The notes under the pieces were generated by a model. The model was not told the origin of the DNA. It was given only the letters and a program-made list of their open reading frames with translations, and did no database searches. A DNA stretch of 64,000 bases from Chromatiales bacterium (GTDB lineage: Bacteria; Pseudomonadota; Gammaproteobacteria; UBA6429; Thiohalophilaceae): the NCBI GenBank assembly GCA_027076325.1, contig JALTJZ010000071.1, forward strand, positions 34,735 through 98,734, given 5' to 3'. Position numbers and translations under genes: made by a program. Within the stretch, counting starts at the first letter, position 1. Every line of letters starts with the position of its first letter. This document shows, one piece after another, positions 18,932-28,023 of this stretch.

Positions 18932-19359
18932 TCGTTGCTTTTGCGTTTGTCGACAAGGTTTAATACACGTTCAGCTATCCTGAAAGAAAAAAGGTAGCGA
19001 TAAACATTACCTTTGAAGGCCTGATAAATAGCGGTAGCAAGCGAGATGACAAACAGCGCTAAAATAATGATGGTTGCCATCCCCATCATTTGACGCACAT
19101 CGCCTGTTTCAACAAGGTTCATTGAAATAGCCAGCATAAATGCCAGACTAATTAACACCAGCCATAGCTGAATACTGAATGCGAGATCAGCGGTTCTTAG
19201 CGCAATCTTGCCCACATCCGGGCGTTTATTACGAAAAATAAAATACAGCACCAGCGGGGCAAGGGTGCTGGCCATCGGATCAATAAAGATTCCCGCTAGC
19301 GATAGCAGCGGTGCGAGTGCCATATACTGGCGCTGTTTCATATTATGGATTTTATTCAT
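18928..19359 (-). CDS. DUF4870-like small membrane protein
   Basis: A 144-residue protein with four hydrophobic spans, opening MNKIHNMKQRQYMALAPLLSL in the manner of DUF4870 membrane proteins. Its stop codon overlaps the stop of the convergent exonuclease gene. ATG 19359 (or 19341) is chosen because the longer frame, starting at 19602, would run deep into bioD on the other strand. Function unknown. Confidence 0.65.
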   Translation of the reverse strand: MNKIHNMKQRQYMALAPLLSLAGIFIDPMASTLAPLVLYFIFRNKRPDVGKIALRTADLAFSIQLWLVLISLAFMLAISMNLVETGDVRQMMGMATIIILALFVISLATAIYQAFKGNVYRYLFSFRIAERVLNLVDKRKSND

Positions 19360-19428
19360 AACCTGAAGTCTACTTGTATTAGAATAAATAGAGAACAGAA
19401 ATTTAAGATTGCTTGAGGCAGAGTGTAA

Positions 19429-20115
19429 ATGAAGAAAGGTTATTTTATAACGGGTACGGATACCGGCGTGGGTAAAACCCATTTTAGTGTTGCGCTGGTA
19501 CATGCTTTGCGCAGTCAAGGTAAAACGGTTGCAGTCATGAAGCCGGTAGCCAGCGGTGGAAATTATGATAGTGGTGAGTTGCGCAATGACGATGCACAGC
19601 AATTATTAGATGCCTGTGGTTTAGACATTCCCTACGACCTGGTTAACCCTTACGTGTTTGAGGCAGCCGTGGCACCACACATTGCCGCACAGGAAAACAA
19701 CATTGAAATATCACTTCCGTATATAGCCGATGCCTATCAACAGCTTTCAGCCAAAGCAGATGTGGTTGTGGTAGAAGGGGCGGGTGGCTGGCAAGTCCCT
19801 TTAGCGGCAGGTACTGAAAAATTACAGCGCTATTCGATGGCAGATTTAGCTCAACAATTAAAATTACCAGTGATCATGGTGGTTGGAATGCGGTTGGGTT
19901 GTTTGAATCATGCCCTACTAACTGCACAAGCGATAAAAGAGAGCAGATTAAAGTTTTATGGTTGGGTAGCGAATACATTGGAAGATGAAATGCTGCGCTA
20001 TTCAGAAAACATAGTCACACTTAAAACGTTTATACGTGAACCCCTTATTGCAGAAATTCCTTTTAACGCCTCCCCAGAATTTATTAGCCAACTCGTGCAC
20101 AAAAATAATTTATAG
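19429..20115 (+). CDS. bioD: ATP-dependent dethiobiotin synthetase BioD
   Basis: Forms the ureido ring of dethiobiotin from 7,8-diaminopelargonic acid, CO2 and ATP. The P-loop GTDTGVGKTHFS is near residues 8-19, the substrate Lys segment MKPVASGG near 39, and the VVEGAGGWQVPL motif near 109. The 228-residue length is normal. It is separated from the bioBFHC run by about 6 kb, and no bioA is present in the window. A weak terminator follows. Confidence 0.95.
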   Translation: MKKGYFITGTDTGVGKTHFSVALVHALRSQGKTVAVMKPVASGGNYDSGELRNDDAQQLLDACGLDIPYDLVNPYVFEAAVAPHIAAQENNIEISLPYIADAYQQLSAKADVVVVEGAGGWQVPLAAGTEKLQRYSMADLAQQLKLPVIMVVGMRLGCLNHALLTAQAIKESRLKFYGWVANTLEDEMLRYSENIVTLKTFIREPLIAEIPFNASPEFISQLVHKNNL

Positions 20116-20148
20116 TAAAAAAAAAATAGTAATTTATTTTTTAGTCTA

Positions 20149-20172
20149 GACCCTTCTAAAAAAGGGGTTTTT
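20149..20172 (+). terminator. Weak terminator after bioD
   Basis: ACCCTT and AAGGGGT form a short stem around CTAAAA, followed by TTTTTG. It is short, but placed just after the bioD stop in an AT-rich interval of nearly 500 bases. Confidence 0.5.
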
Positions 20173-20352
20173 GTTTATTTTGTAACCAGCAGAATTTTCT
20201 AACTGTTTGTAATTGCAGATATTAATCTGTAGTGAAATATTATTATATTAATAAACCAGTATATTAGTATATTATTATATCTTATTGATTTGCAAAGATT
20301 TTTTTAAATTTTCAGTTGCGGTTCATACCCTGCTTGGGTAGGATGCGCGTCA

Positions 20353-20366
20353 ATGATCTATATCAA
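20353..20366. promoter_or_regulatory. FNR-like box 1 upstream of ctaC
   Basis: ATGATCTATATCAA differs from TTGAT-N4-ATCAA at one position. It is the upstream member of a pair in the 20116-20612 non-coding interval. Its position about 250 bases before the ctaC start fits either activation of a distant promoter or, with box 2, repression at low oxygen. Confidence 0.5.
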
Positions 20367-20384
20367 TAATACCTGACTAAAATA

Positions 20385-20398
20385 ATGATCTAAATCAA
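20385..20398. promoter_or_regulatory. FNR-like box 2 upstream of ctaC
   Basis: ATGATCTAAATCAA also differs from the FNR consensus at one position. Its centre is 32 bases from box 1, about three helical turns. The rest of the interval (20399-20612) is AT-rich with no other recognised element; AAGAGGT at 20600-20606 is the ctaC ribosome site. Confidence 0.5.
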
Positions 20399-20612
20399 GA
20401 ACATTTGATTTAATAACAAAAATGATAAGAATTTATTTTTTAAACCAAGCTGAATTTTGATTTAAAAAAATAACAATAATGTTCTCAGGCCACTATTAAC
20501 TTGAGTCATTAAATACTGAGGGTGTTAGAGCAAACTATAAAAATAACTGCTTTAGCATGAAGATAAAGTTTTTTAATTTAACTTTGAAAATTCCAAACCA
20601 AGAGGTAATGGT

Positions 20613-21746
20613 ATGTCAGCAAGTCACATTACGAAAAAGTTAAGCGTGCTGCTCGGGTTATTACTCGTGCCGGGCATTGCATTAGCTGATTACGCGCTGA
20701 ATATGACACAAGGTGTTACTGAGATCAGTAAAGATATATATGACTTACATCAACTAGTCATGTGGATCTGCACGGTGGCCGGTATCCTGGTGTTTACAGT
20801 GATGATCTATTCACTTATCAACCACCGCAAGTCAAAAGGCGCGGTTGCAGCGCAGTTTCATGAAAGTGCGACAGTAGAAGTTGTCTGGACAGTTATCCCG
20901 TTAGTTATTCTGGTTGCGATTGCGGTGCCAGCAACGGGTGTGTTGCTGGATATTGAAGACCCTTCAAAATCGGATGTGACAATTCAGGTAACAGGCTGGC
21001 AGTGGAAGTGGCAATATAATTACCGAGATGAAGATTTAAGCTTCTTCAGTAATTTATCGTCAGACAGTAATGAAGCTCGTCAATTAGGTGCTGACCCTTC
21101 TTTGATGGCCAAGGCGGATAACTACCTGTTAAATGTTGATAAGCCCATCGTTGTACCGGTTAACAAAAAAGTACGGTTGTTAATTACATCAAACGATGTA
21201 ATCCATGCCTGGTGGGTACCGGAATTTGCAGTCAAGCGTGATGCGGTACCAGGTTTTATTAATGAAAGCCATTTCACCGCAACCAAAACAGGTATCTATC
21301 GTGGGCAATGTGCAGAGCTCTGTGGTAAAGACCACGGTTTTATGCCCATCGTTGTAAAAGTAGTCGAACAAGCTGAATATAATAACTGGCTAAAAACCGA
21401 GAAAGCAGCCATTGCTGCTGCAGCGGGCGACTCAAACAAAACCTTCAGCCATGATGAGTTAATGGCGAAAGGTGAGGCGGTCTATAAAGCAAATTGTGCG
21501 GCTTGTCATCAGGCAGATGGCTCAGGTGGTGGGCCCTTCCCTGGACTTGTTGGTTCTAAGCTAGTGACAACTGGATCGATAGAAGACCACCTGAAATTAA
21601 TTATTGCTGGTAAAGGCATTATGCCTCCATTCGGGGCGCAATTATCAGACGCAGACATCGCTGCCGTTACTACCTATGAGCGTAATGCCTGGGGTAATAA
21701 CACAGGCGATACGGTTCAACCAGCAGCAGCTAAAGCTGCGCGTTAA
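20613..21746 (+). CDS. ctaC: Cytochrome c oxidase subunit II with fused cytochrome c domain
   Basis: CuA-bearing subunit of the aa3-type oxidase; it takes electrons from cytochrome c on the outer face. A signal peptide covers residues 1-25, two membrane helices lie near 48-70 and 88-110, and the CuA site is formed by H198, the CAELCGKDH segment (C233, C237, H241) and the following Met. The C-terminal domain has a heme c motif CAACH at 295-299 and an axial-Met candidate in GIMPPFG, so this is the caa3-like, 377-residue form. It is the first gene of the cta operon, behind two FNR-like boxes. Confidence 0.95.
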   Translation: MSASHITKKLSVLLGLLLVPGIALADYALNMTQGVTEISKDIYDLHQLVMWICTVAGILVFTVMIYSLINHRKSKGAVAAQFHESATVEVVWTVIPLVILVAIAVPATGVLLDIEDPSKSDVTIQVTGWQWKWQYNYRDEDLSFFSNLSSDSNEARQLGADPSLMAKADNYLLNVDKPIVVPVNKKVRLLITSNDVIHAWWVPEFAVKRDAVPGFINESHFTATKTGIYRGQCAELCGKDHGFMPIVVKVVEQAEYNNWLKTEKAAIAAAAGDSNKTFSHDELMAKGEAVYKANCAACHQADGSGGGPFPGLVGSKLVTTGSIEDHLKLIIAGKGIMPPFGAQLSDADIAAVTTYERNAWGNNTGDTVQPAAAKAAR

Positions 21747-21761
21747 TTGGGAGATTAAAAA

Positions 21762-23318
21762 ATGAGCGATCATCCTACAGGTATTAAACGCTGGTTGTTT
21801 ACAACCAACCACAAAGACATCGGTACTATGTACCTATGGTTTGCATTCACCATGTTGTTTGTGGGGGGTGCGATGGCCATGGTTATTCGTGCTGAACTTT
21901 TCGAGCCGGGTATGCAGGTTGTTAATCCAAACTTCTTTAACATGATGACAACACTGCATGGTTTAATCATGGTATTCGGTGCCATCATGCCCGCGATGGT
22001 GGGTTTTGCTAACTGGCAGGTACCACTGATGATTGGTGCGCCGGATATGGCCTTACCTCGCATGAATAACTGGAGCTTCTGGATACTTCCATTTGCAGCC
22101 ATCATGCTCGTTGCACCTATGTTTATGGGGGGTGACTTTATGGACGGGCAGGGGCCAGCATTTGGCTGGACTTTCTATGAGCCATTGTCTGGTCAGTACG
22201 ACAAGCTTGCATTCTTTATCTTTGCAGTGCATTTGTTAGGTTTCTCATCCATCATGGGTGCTATTAATATTATTGCAACTATTTTGAATATGCGTGCGCC
22301 TGGTATGACCTTAATGAAAATGCCACTGTTCGTATGGACCTGGTTAATCACTGCCTTCTTACTGATTGCGGTAATGCCTGTACTGGCTGGCGTGGTAACC
22401 ATGATGTTGACGGATAAATACTTCGGCACTAGCTTCTTCGATGCGGCTGGTGGCGGTGACCCGGTACTGTTCCAGCATGTATTCTGGTTCTTTGGCCACC
22501 CTGAAGTTTATATTATGATACTTCCGGCCTTTGGTATTGTTTCGCAAATTATACCGACCTTTGCACGTAAGCCATTATTCGGTTACGCGTCTATGGTGTA
22601 TGCAACAGCCGCTATCGCCTTCCTGTCGTTTATCGTATGGGCTCACCATATGTTTACCGTGGGTATGCCGGCGGCGGGCGAGCTCTACTTTATGTATGCG
22701 ACGGTCATGATTGCAGTCCCTACAGCAGTTAAAGTCTTTAACTGGACGGCAACGATGTGGAAAGGCTCGATGACATTTGAAGTACCGATGTTATGGGCCA
22801 TTGCATTTGTATTCCTGTTCACGATTGGTGGTTTCACTGGTTTGATGTTAGGTGTTGTTCCAGTTGACTTCCAGTACCACGATACTTATTTCGTTGTTGC
22901 CCACTTCCACTATGTATTAGTGACAGGTGCATTGTTTGCAATTATCGGTGGTGTTTACTACTGGATGCCAAAATGGACAGGCAATATGTTTGATATCACG
23001 CTTGCTAAGTGGCATTTCTGGGTATCCACGATTTCGGTGAACATTTTGTTCTTCCCGCAACACTTCTTAGGTCTGGCAGGCATGCCTCGCCGTATTCCTG
23101 ACTATGCACTGCAGTTTGCGGAGTTCAATCAAATTTCATCAATCGGTGCCTTTATTTTCGGTGGTACACAGTTGCTGTTCCTTTACATCATTATTAAATG
23201 TATTAAAGGTGGCGATAAAGTGTCTGATGAAGTATGGGAAGATGCAAAAGGTCTTGAATGGGAAGTGCCATCGCCTGCGCCTTACCATACGCATGTAACA
23301 CCGCCTACAGTTAAGTAG
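21762..23318 (+). CDS. ctaD: Cytochrome c oxidase subunit I (aa3 type)
   Basis: Catalytic subunit carrying heme a and the heme a3-CuB centre, with twelve membrane helices in 518 residues. Signature segments are present: MTTLHGLIMVFGAIMP (heme a ligand), the CuB region WFFGHPEVYIMILPAFG with the cross-linked His-Tyr, HHMFTVGMP, and the HDTYFVVAHFHYVL pair of heme ligands. It follows ctaC by 15 bases. The GHPEVY motif marks a type A, proton-pumping oxidase. Confidence 0.97.
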   Translation: MSDHPTGIKRWLFTTNHKDIGTMYLWFAFTMLFVGGAMAMVIRAELFEPGMQVVNPNFFNMMTTLHGLIMVFGAIMPAMVGFANWQVPLMIGAPDMALPRMNNWSFWILPFAAIMLVAPMFMGGDFMDGQGPAFGWTFYEPLSGQYDKLAFFIFAVHLLGFSSIMGAINIIATILNMRAPGMTLMKMPLFVWTWLITAFLLIAVMPVLAGVVTMMLTDKYFGTSFFDAAGGGDPVLFQHVFWFFGHPEVYIMILPAFGIVSQIIPTFARKPLFGYASMVYATAAIAFLSFIVWAHHMFTVGMPAAGELYFMYATVMIAVPTAVKVFNWTATMWKGSMTFEVPMLWAIAFVFLFTIGGFTGLMLGVVPVDFQYHDTYFVVAHFHYVLVTGALFAIIGGVYYWMPKWTGNMFDITLAKWHFWVSTISVNILFFPQHFLGLAGMPRRIPDYALQFAEFNQISSIGAFIFGGTQLLFLYIIIKCIKGGDKVSDEVWEDAKGLEWEVPSPAPYHTHVTPPTVK

Positions 23319-23397
23319 AGTGTAGGCTGGCCTCACTTGCCAATTAGCAAGTGAGGCATAAGTGCTACTAATTTGTACCAAATATGAAAACTCAAGT

Positions 23398-23493
23398 ATG
23401 AATGAAGAACAAAAGAAAGGCGTACGCAAAACAGTTACTATTTTAGTTATCGTGGTTATTGTGTTTTATTTTTGGTTGTTCTTTCAGGTATAA
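23398..23493 (+). CDS. 31-residue cytochrome oxidase-associated membrane protein
   Basis: The product has a charged start MNEEQKKGVRKT and one hydrophobic helix ending in FQV. It lies between ctaD and ctaG, two bases before the ctaG start. A short single-span protein at this position is common in gammaproteobacterial oxidase operons, where it is called a small assembly protein. Its exact role is not known. Confidence 0.7.
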   Translation: MNEEQKKGVRKTVTILVIVVIVFYFWLFFQV

Positions 23494-23495
23494 AT

Positions 23496-24083
23496 ATGGA
23501 AACCGAAGCGAGTGCTAAAACCAGAGTAACTAACAAGAAAACAGCAGGGAAACTTTTAATTGTTGTTGTGGCTATGTTTGGTTTTGGTTATGCACTGGTG
23601 CCTTTATACGATGTTGTTTGCCAGGTTTTGGGTATTGGCCGATTTGCAGATATTGAATCGGGGAAATACGATCCAAAAGCACAAGAGCAAATAGTTAAAG
23701 AGATGGCTGCGAACAAGGATTTAACGCGCAATGTCACGGTGGAGTTTATTACTGTTTTAAATGGAGGGATGAAGTGGGAATTCAAATCCCTGCAAAAAGA
23801 AGTGGTTGTTCATCCGGGAGTAATGAATACGGTTGATTTTTATGCAAAGAATTTAACCGGGCGCGATGTTATTGCCCAGGCCGTACCGAGAGTCTTACCT
23901 GGTAATGCAACAAAATATTTTACGAAAATAGAATGTTTTTGTTTTACACAACAAATATTTAAAAAAGGTGAAGCGCGGAATATGCCATTGCGTTTTATGG
24001 TGAGTCCAGCCCTGCCAAAAAATATTAATACTATTACGTTGTCGTATACGTTTTTTGATACACAACCGGTAGCGTTAAAATAA
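23496..24083 (+). CDS. ctaG: Cytochrome c oxidase assembly protein CtaG (Cox11)
   Basis: Copper chaperone that delivers CuB to subunit I. One N-terminal membrane helix (LLIVVVAMFGFGYALVPLYD) is followed by a periplasmic immunoglobulin-like domain with the copper-binding motif ECFCFTQQ near residue 150 and the family ending IKTITLSYTFF-like. ATG 23496 is chosen because it directly follows the stop of the small protein and fits the family; a GTG upstream would overlap it. Confidence 0.94.
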   Translation: METEASAKTRVTNKKTAGKLLIVVVAMFGFGYALVPLYDVVCQVLGIGRFADIESGKYDPKAQEQIVKEMAANKDLTRNVTVEFITVLNGGMKWEFKSLQKEVVVHPGVMNTVDFYAKNLTGRDVIAQAVPRVLPGNATKYFTKIECFCFTQQIFKKGEARNMPLRFMVSPALPKNINTITLSYTFFDTQPVALK

Positions 24084-24117
24084 TTTTAATTATATTAAAA
24101 GAGAAAGAGGGGTAGTT

Positions 24118-24999
24118 ATGTCACACGCTGAAGGCAGCTATTATCTTCCAGAGCCAAGTCACTGGCCACTGGTTGGATCGATTGGTTTATTCCTGGCTAC
24201 TGGTGGTTTTGCTTATGCATTAACATATGGTGTTGATGGTGCACTAGGCAATATGACCGTGTCGTATATTGGTCTGGCTATTATTATTTTTATGCTATTT
24301 GGCTGGTTTGGTACGGTCATAAAGGAAAGCATGGCCGGTAAATATGACTCACAGGTCGACAGCTCATTCCGAATGGGAATGATTTGGTTTATTTTATCAG
24401 AAGTCATGTTTTTTGCCGCATTCTTTGGGGCACTTTATTATATGCGAAATTTCTCGGTACCATGGTTAGGTGGAGAAGGTAATAATGCTATGACCAATGC
24501 TATATTACATGAAGGCTTTCAGGCGGTATGGCCAACTAATGGGCCAGGTAATGTAGGTGGTGACTATGAACCCATGCCGGCAACAGGGCTGCCATTATGG
24601 AATACCATTATTCTTTTAACCTCGGGTGCAACATTAACCTGGGCGCATCATGCTTTAAAAGCAGGTAAAAATAGCCAGTTAGTGCTGGGTTTATTTTTAA
24701 CCGTTGTATTAGGTATTTTGTTCTTAAGTTTTCAAATTTATGAGTATGGACATGCTTACAATGATTTGAACCTGAAATTAACAACCGGTGCATATGGTAC
24801 AACTTTCTTCATGCTGACTGGCTTCCATGGTTTTCATGTGTTCGTTGGTGCTACGATGTTGGTTATTATGCTATTCCGTGCAATGAAAGGCCATTTCACG
24901 GCTGAGCATCATTTTGCATTTGAGGCTTCAGCCTGGTATTGGCATTTTGTCGATGTGGTTTGGTTGGGTCTGTTTATCTTTGTGTATTGGTTGATATAA
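24118..24999 (+). CDS. ctaE: Cytochrome c oxidase subunit III
   Basis: Seven-helix subunit that stabilises the oxidase core. The 293-residue product contains WHFVDVVWLGLFIFVYW at its end, the LTGFHGFHVFVG segment, and MIWFILSEVMFFAAFF, all family hallmarks. It closes the structural part of the operon and a strong terminator follows at 25022. Confidence 0.96.
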   Translation: MSHAEGSYYLPEPSHWPLVGSIGLFLATGGFAYALTYGVDGALGNMTVSYIGLAIIIFMLFGWFGTVIKESMAGKYDSQVDSSFRMGMIWFILSEVMFFAAFFGALYYMRNFSVPWLGGEGNNAMTNAILHEGFQAVWPTNGPGNVGGDYEPMPATGLPLWNTIILLTSGATLTWAHHALKAGKNSQLVLGLFLTVVLGILFLSFQIYEYGHAYNDLNLKLTTGAYGTTFFMLTGFHGFHVFVGATMLVIMLFRAMKGHFTAEHHFAFEASAWYWHFVDVVWLGLFIFVYWLI

Positions 25000-25021
25000 G
25001 AAAATTGAAGCCTAAGGAAAA

Positions 25022-25046
25022 GGCGGAGCCTGGCTCCGCCTTTTTG
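25022..25046 (+). terminator. Rho-independent terminator of the ctaCDGE operon
   Basis: GGCGGAG and CTCCGCC form a perfect stem around CCTGG, followed by TTTTT. Confidence 0.93.
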
Positions 25047-25080
25047 CGTATGTATTTTGATTAAGAGACCAGTGAGTGAT

Positions 25081-25241
25081 GGTGGTTTAAACCGACTAGA
25101 GGGCGCCTCGCTCGCGTTGCTCGCTCGACATAAGTGTCTCTAAGTTGCAAAGCAACTAAGGGTGGTTTTAGTCGATTAGAGGGAGGTCTCACTCGCGTTG
25201 CTCGTTCGACATAAGTGTCTCTAAGTTGCAAAGCAACTAAG
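25081..25241. repeat. Tandem duplication of an 80-base unit
   Basis: Copy 1 (25081-25160) and copy 2 (25161-25241) both begin GGTGGTTT and end TCTCTAAGTTGCAAAGCAACTAAG. The 3' halves are nearly identical (CTCGCGTTGCTCG..CGACATAAGTGTC), while the 5' parts differ at several sites. Each copy contains TTAGTTGCTTTGCAACTTAG-type self-complementarity. There is no coding frame. It lies between the cta terminator and the DUF2909 gene. Confidence 0.85.
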
Positions 25242-25246
25242 AGACA

Positions 25247-25450
25247 CTAAAAACTATGAGGTGAAATATAGCCGAGGTTATACATAACAAGCAAAAAGAC
25301 AAGCAGAGCAATTGAACCTGCAATACGCAGGGTTAAAGCTTTAACTGTTCGATGGGTTTTACTTTTGTCCTTTGCCATTGTATACAATGCAGAAAATAAG
25401 CTAAATACAATGAACAGGAAAGCCAGTACAATTATACTTTTAACAATCAC
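25247..25450 (-). CDS. DUF2909 family twin-helix membrane protein
   Basis: A 67-residue protein with two membrane helices separated by a basic loop (KDKSKTHRTVKALTLR). It fits DUF2909, a small family often encoded next to SURF1 in oxidase loci. It is divergent from the SURF1 gene, with about 90 bases between the two starts. Function unknown. Confidence 0.75.
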   Translation of the reverse strand: MIVKSIIVLAFLFIVFSLFSALYTMAKDKSKTHRTVKALTLRIAGSIALLVFLLVMYNLGYISPHSF

Positions 25451-25538
25451 AAATTATCTCCGGCGAGCAAATTTTGCAGGTTTAAAACATAGTCGGACAT
25501 TCTAACTTAGCGAGAGGCTTTGGCAAAGTATATTTATA

Positions 25539-26276
25539 ATGGCGATGCAGTTTAAACCAAAATTGGCACCAACTATTGCAACACTCATTGTTCTGCCTAT
25601 TTTAATGTCGCTTGGCTTCTGGCAACTGGAACGTGCCGAACTTAAGCAGCAGCAACTTGATAATTATACAGCACGCTCAGAACAAGAGGTGATGCTATTA
25701 ACAGTATCCAGTAATGTGGATGCAATAAAGATTGCGGATGCCAAATACCGGAAATTTGAAGTAACTGGCTACTATGATACCAGGCATAGTTTTTTAATAG
25801 ATAATCGGGTGTACCAGTCACAGGTTGGGTTTTATGTTGTGACCCCCTTTATGATTGAAAACTCGAAGACTGCTATTTTAGTAAACCGTGGCTGGGTGAA
25901 AGGTAAAGGCTATCGTGCCGATTTACCGGATTTTATAACTACAGATGAAAAAATAACACTAAGGGGGACAGGATATGTGCCATCAACGAACTTTTTTTCA
26001 GTGGATAATGTTAAAATCAGCAAGCAGAGCTTCCCGGTAATTATTCAAAATATTGATTTTGCTGCAATAAGAGAAGTAATTAAAATGGATTTATACCCAT
26101 TTATACTGCGCCTGGATCCAGAAGACAAAACGGGCTTTGTGCGTAACTGGCAGGTGGTAACATCCTCACCAGAAAAGAGCCAGAGTTACGCAGCTCAATG
26201 GTTTACTATGGCTTTAGTTGTATTGATTATCTATATCAGTTCAAGTATTAGATTAAAACGGGAGAAAACTGTTTAA
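25539..26276 (+). CDS. SURF1 family cytochrome oxidase assembly protein
   Basis: SURF1/Shy1 proteins help insert heme a into subunit I. The 245-residue product has an N-terminal helix (TIATLIVLPILMSLGFWQLERA) and a C-terminal helix, with the conserved ILVNRGWV and QNIDF segments between. It starts the plus-strand run SURF1-membrane protein-ctaA-ctaB. Confidence 0.93.
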   Translation: MAMQFKPKLAPTIATLIVLPILMSLGFWQLERAELKQQQLDNYTARSEQEVMLLTVSSNVDAIKIADAKYRKFEVTGYYDTRHSFLIDNRVYQSQVGFYVVTPFMIENSKTAILVNRGWVKGKGYRADLPDFITTDEKITLRGTGYVPSTNFFSVDNVKISKQSFPVIIQNIDFAAIREVIKMDLYPFILRLDPEDKTGFVRNWQVVTSSPEKSQSYAAQWFTMALVVLIIYISSSIRLKREKTV

Positions 26277-26293
26277 GCAGTGGAAATAAAGAT

Positions 26294-26965
26294 ATGCCAG
26301 AGAATAAACAAACAACATCACAATCCACGTCAAAGCCAAATAATCAAATGCCAGATGAGGTTCAAATCAGAAAAAACAAAATAACAATGTTATTGTTGTT
26401 TGTAATGTTTATTGCGCCTGTTTTTTTTGCTGTATATGTATTTAATACTACTACTTCTGATGCTTATGTAACAAAGAACAAAGGTAATTTAATAACTCCT
26501 GCCATAGAATTAAAAAATATAAATTTAAAGTATGTTGGAAATAACAAACCATATAATTTGATAGATCAGGAACATCAATGGGTAATGGTATTTGTTGATG
26601 CGGGTGAATGTGATGAGCGATGTAAACGCCAGCTTGTTGTTATGCGTCAAACAAGGCTGGCACAAGGTGGTGAGTACACGAGAATAAATCGTTTATATGT
26701 GATGATGCAACCACAGTCCACACAGTTTATGAAAGAAGTTAAAGATTTTCATCCGGATCTTGATATTGTAACCGGCTCTCAGCAGCAGTTAAATAATGTA
26801 ATCCAGCAATTTACACTGTCAGATAAAGTTGATGTTGGTAATGCAAACCGTATTTATATTATTGACCCGATTGGTAATTTAATGATGTATTATGAACTGG
26901 ATGCCGATGCAGCCGACATTGCTAAAGATCTTAAGCGTTTACTACATGTATCACAAATGGGCTAA
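26294..26965 (+). CDS. Cytochrome oxidase locus membrane-anchored protein
   Basis: A 223-residue protein with one helix near 33-55 and a periplasmic domain that looks thioredoxin-like: WVMVFVDAGECDERCKRQL near 97 has a Cys pair (CDERC) in the place where Sco/redoxin proteins hold CxxxC, and NRIYIIDPIGNLMMYY near 192 resembles the end of Sco1. It takes the place of a proper Sco gene in this locus. A copper or disulfide role in oxidase assembly is likely but inferred. Confidence 0.75.
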   Translation: MPENKQTTSQSTSKPNNQMPDEVQIRKNKITMLLLFVMFIAPVFFAVYVFNTTTSDAYVTKNKGNLITPAIELKNINLKYVGNNKPYNLIDQEHQWVMVFVDAGECDERCKRQLVVMRQTRLAQGGEYTRINRLYVMMQPQSTQFMKEVKDFHPDLDIVTGSQQQLNNVIQQFTLSDKVDVGNANRIYIIDPIGNLMMYYELDADAADIAKDLKRLLHVSQMG

Positions 26966-26992
26966 GCTATTATTTAATGCGGGTAAATTAAA

Positions 26993-28006
26993 ATGCAACA
27001 ATCATACTTTCAAAAAATTGCACTCCTTGCAACAAGCCTGGCGTTATTTGTTGTTGTTCTGGGTGCTTATGTTCGGTTGTCAGATGCAGGTCTGGGTTGT
27101 CCGGACTGGCCGGGGTGTTATGGTCATTTCACCGTGCCGCAAGCAGCTCATCATGTAGAAAAAGCCAATGCAGCTTTCCCTGAACGCCCGGTAGAAACGG
27201 CAAAAGCATGGAAAGAAATGACTCATCGCTATTTTGCAAGTGCATTGGGTTTATTGATTATTATTCTGGCTGTCATTGGCTGGCGAAACAGGAAAACACC
27301 CGGTCAGCAATATCGGTTGCCTGTTTTTCTGGTTGGGCTGGTTATTTTTCAGGGTATGCTTGGTATGTGGACCGTTACAATCAAGTTGAACCCCACTATT
27401 GTTATGTTGCATCTAATTGGGGGGATGGCAACCTTGTCACTATTGTGGTGGGTGAGTTTGCGGCAGAGTAAAATGTTTGTGCCCTATTCATCATACCCGA
27501 CCCAGCTAAAGCCTTTCACGCGCATTGCTTTTATTGGTTTAATTATTGTTATTTTCCAGATAATGCTGGGTGGCTGGACAAGTGCAAATTATGCAGCCCT
27601 GGTGTGTGCTGATTTCCCTACCTGCCAGGGGTATATTATTCCACCAACTGATTTTAAAGAAGCTTTTAACTTGTGGCGAGGAACAGAAATAGATTTTGAA
27701 GGGGGGGTACTCGATAATACGGCAAGAGTAACTATTCATTTTGTCCACCGGATTGGAGCTCTCATTACTTTCCTGTTTTTGGGTTGGCTGGGTTTAAAAT
27801 TAATTTTTGGCAGTGAAGTGGCTATGCTAAGGAAACTTGGCCAGATATTGTTATTCGTGCTTGTATTGCAGGTATCACTTGGAATTGCCAATGTATTATT
27901 ATCACTGCCTTTGTTGGTTGCGGTTGCACATAACGGTGTTGGGGCTTTATTATTGTTAACCATGGTTGCGCTTAATCATGCAGTCCACCCTACTTCCCAA
28001 ATGTAA
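26993..28006 (+). CDS. ctaA: Heme A synthase CtaA (Cox15)
   Basis: Converts heme O to heme A. The 337-residue protein has eight membrane helices with heme-ligand His in MTHRYFASALG, HLIGGMATLSLLWW and HFVHRIGALITF, and the family sequence RLSDAGLGCPDWPGCYG near residue 27. It precedes ctaB and follows the Sco-like gene by 28 bases. Confidence 0.95.
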   Translation: MQQSYFQKIALLATSLALFVVVLGAYVRLSDAGLGCPDWPGCYGHFTVPQAAHHVEKANAAFPERPVETAKAWKEMTHRYFASALGLLIIILAVIGWRNRKTPGQQYRLPVFLVGLVIFQGMLGMWTVTIKLNPTIVMLHLIGGMATLSLLWWVSLRQSKMFVPYSSYPTQLKPFTRIAFIGLIIVIFQIMLGGWTSANYAALVCADFPTCQGYIIPPTDFKEAFNLWRGTEIDFEGGVLDNTARVTIHFVHRIGALITFLFLGWLGLKLIFGSEVAMLRKLGQILLFVLVLQVSLGIANVLLSLPLLVAVAHNGVGALLLLTMVALNHAVHPTSQM

Positions 28007-28023
28007 ATCAGGCTCGCACAGTC

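Noticed and set aside
25081..25241. Possible CRISPR array because of repeated units
   Set aside because: Only two copies, directly adjacent with no spacer, and no cas genes in the window.
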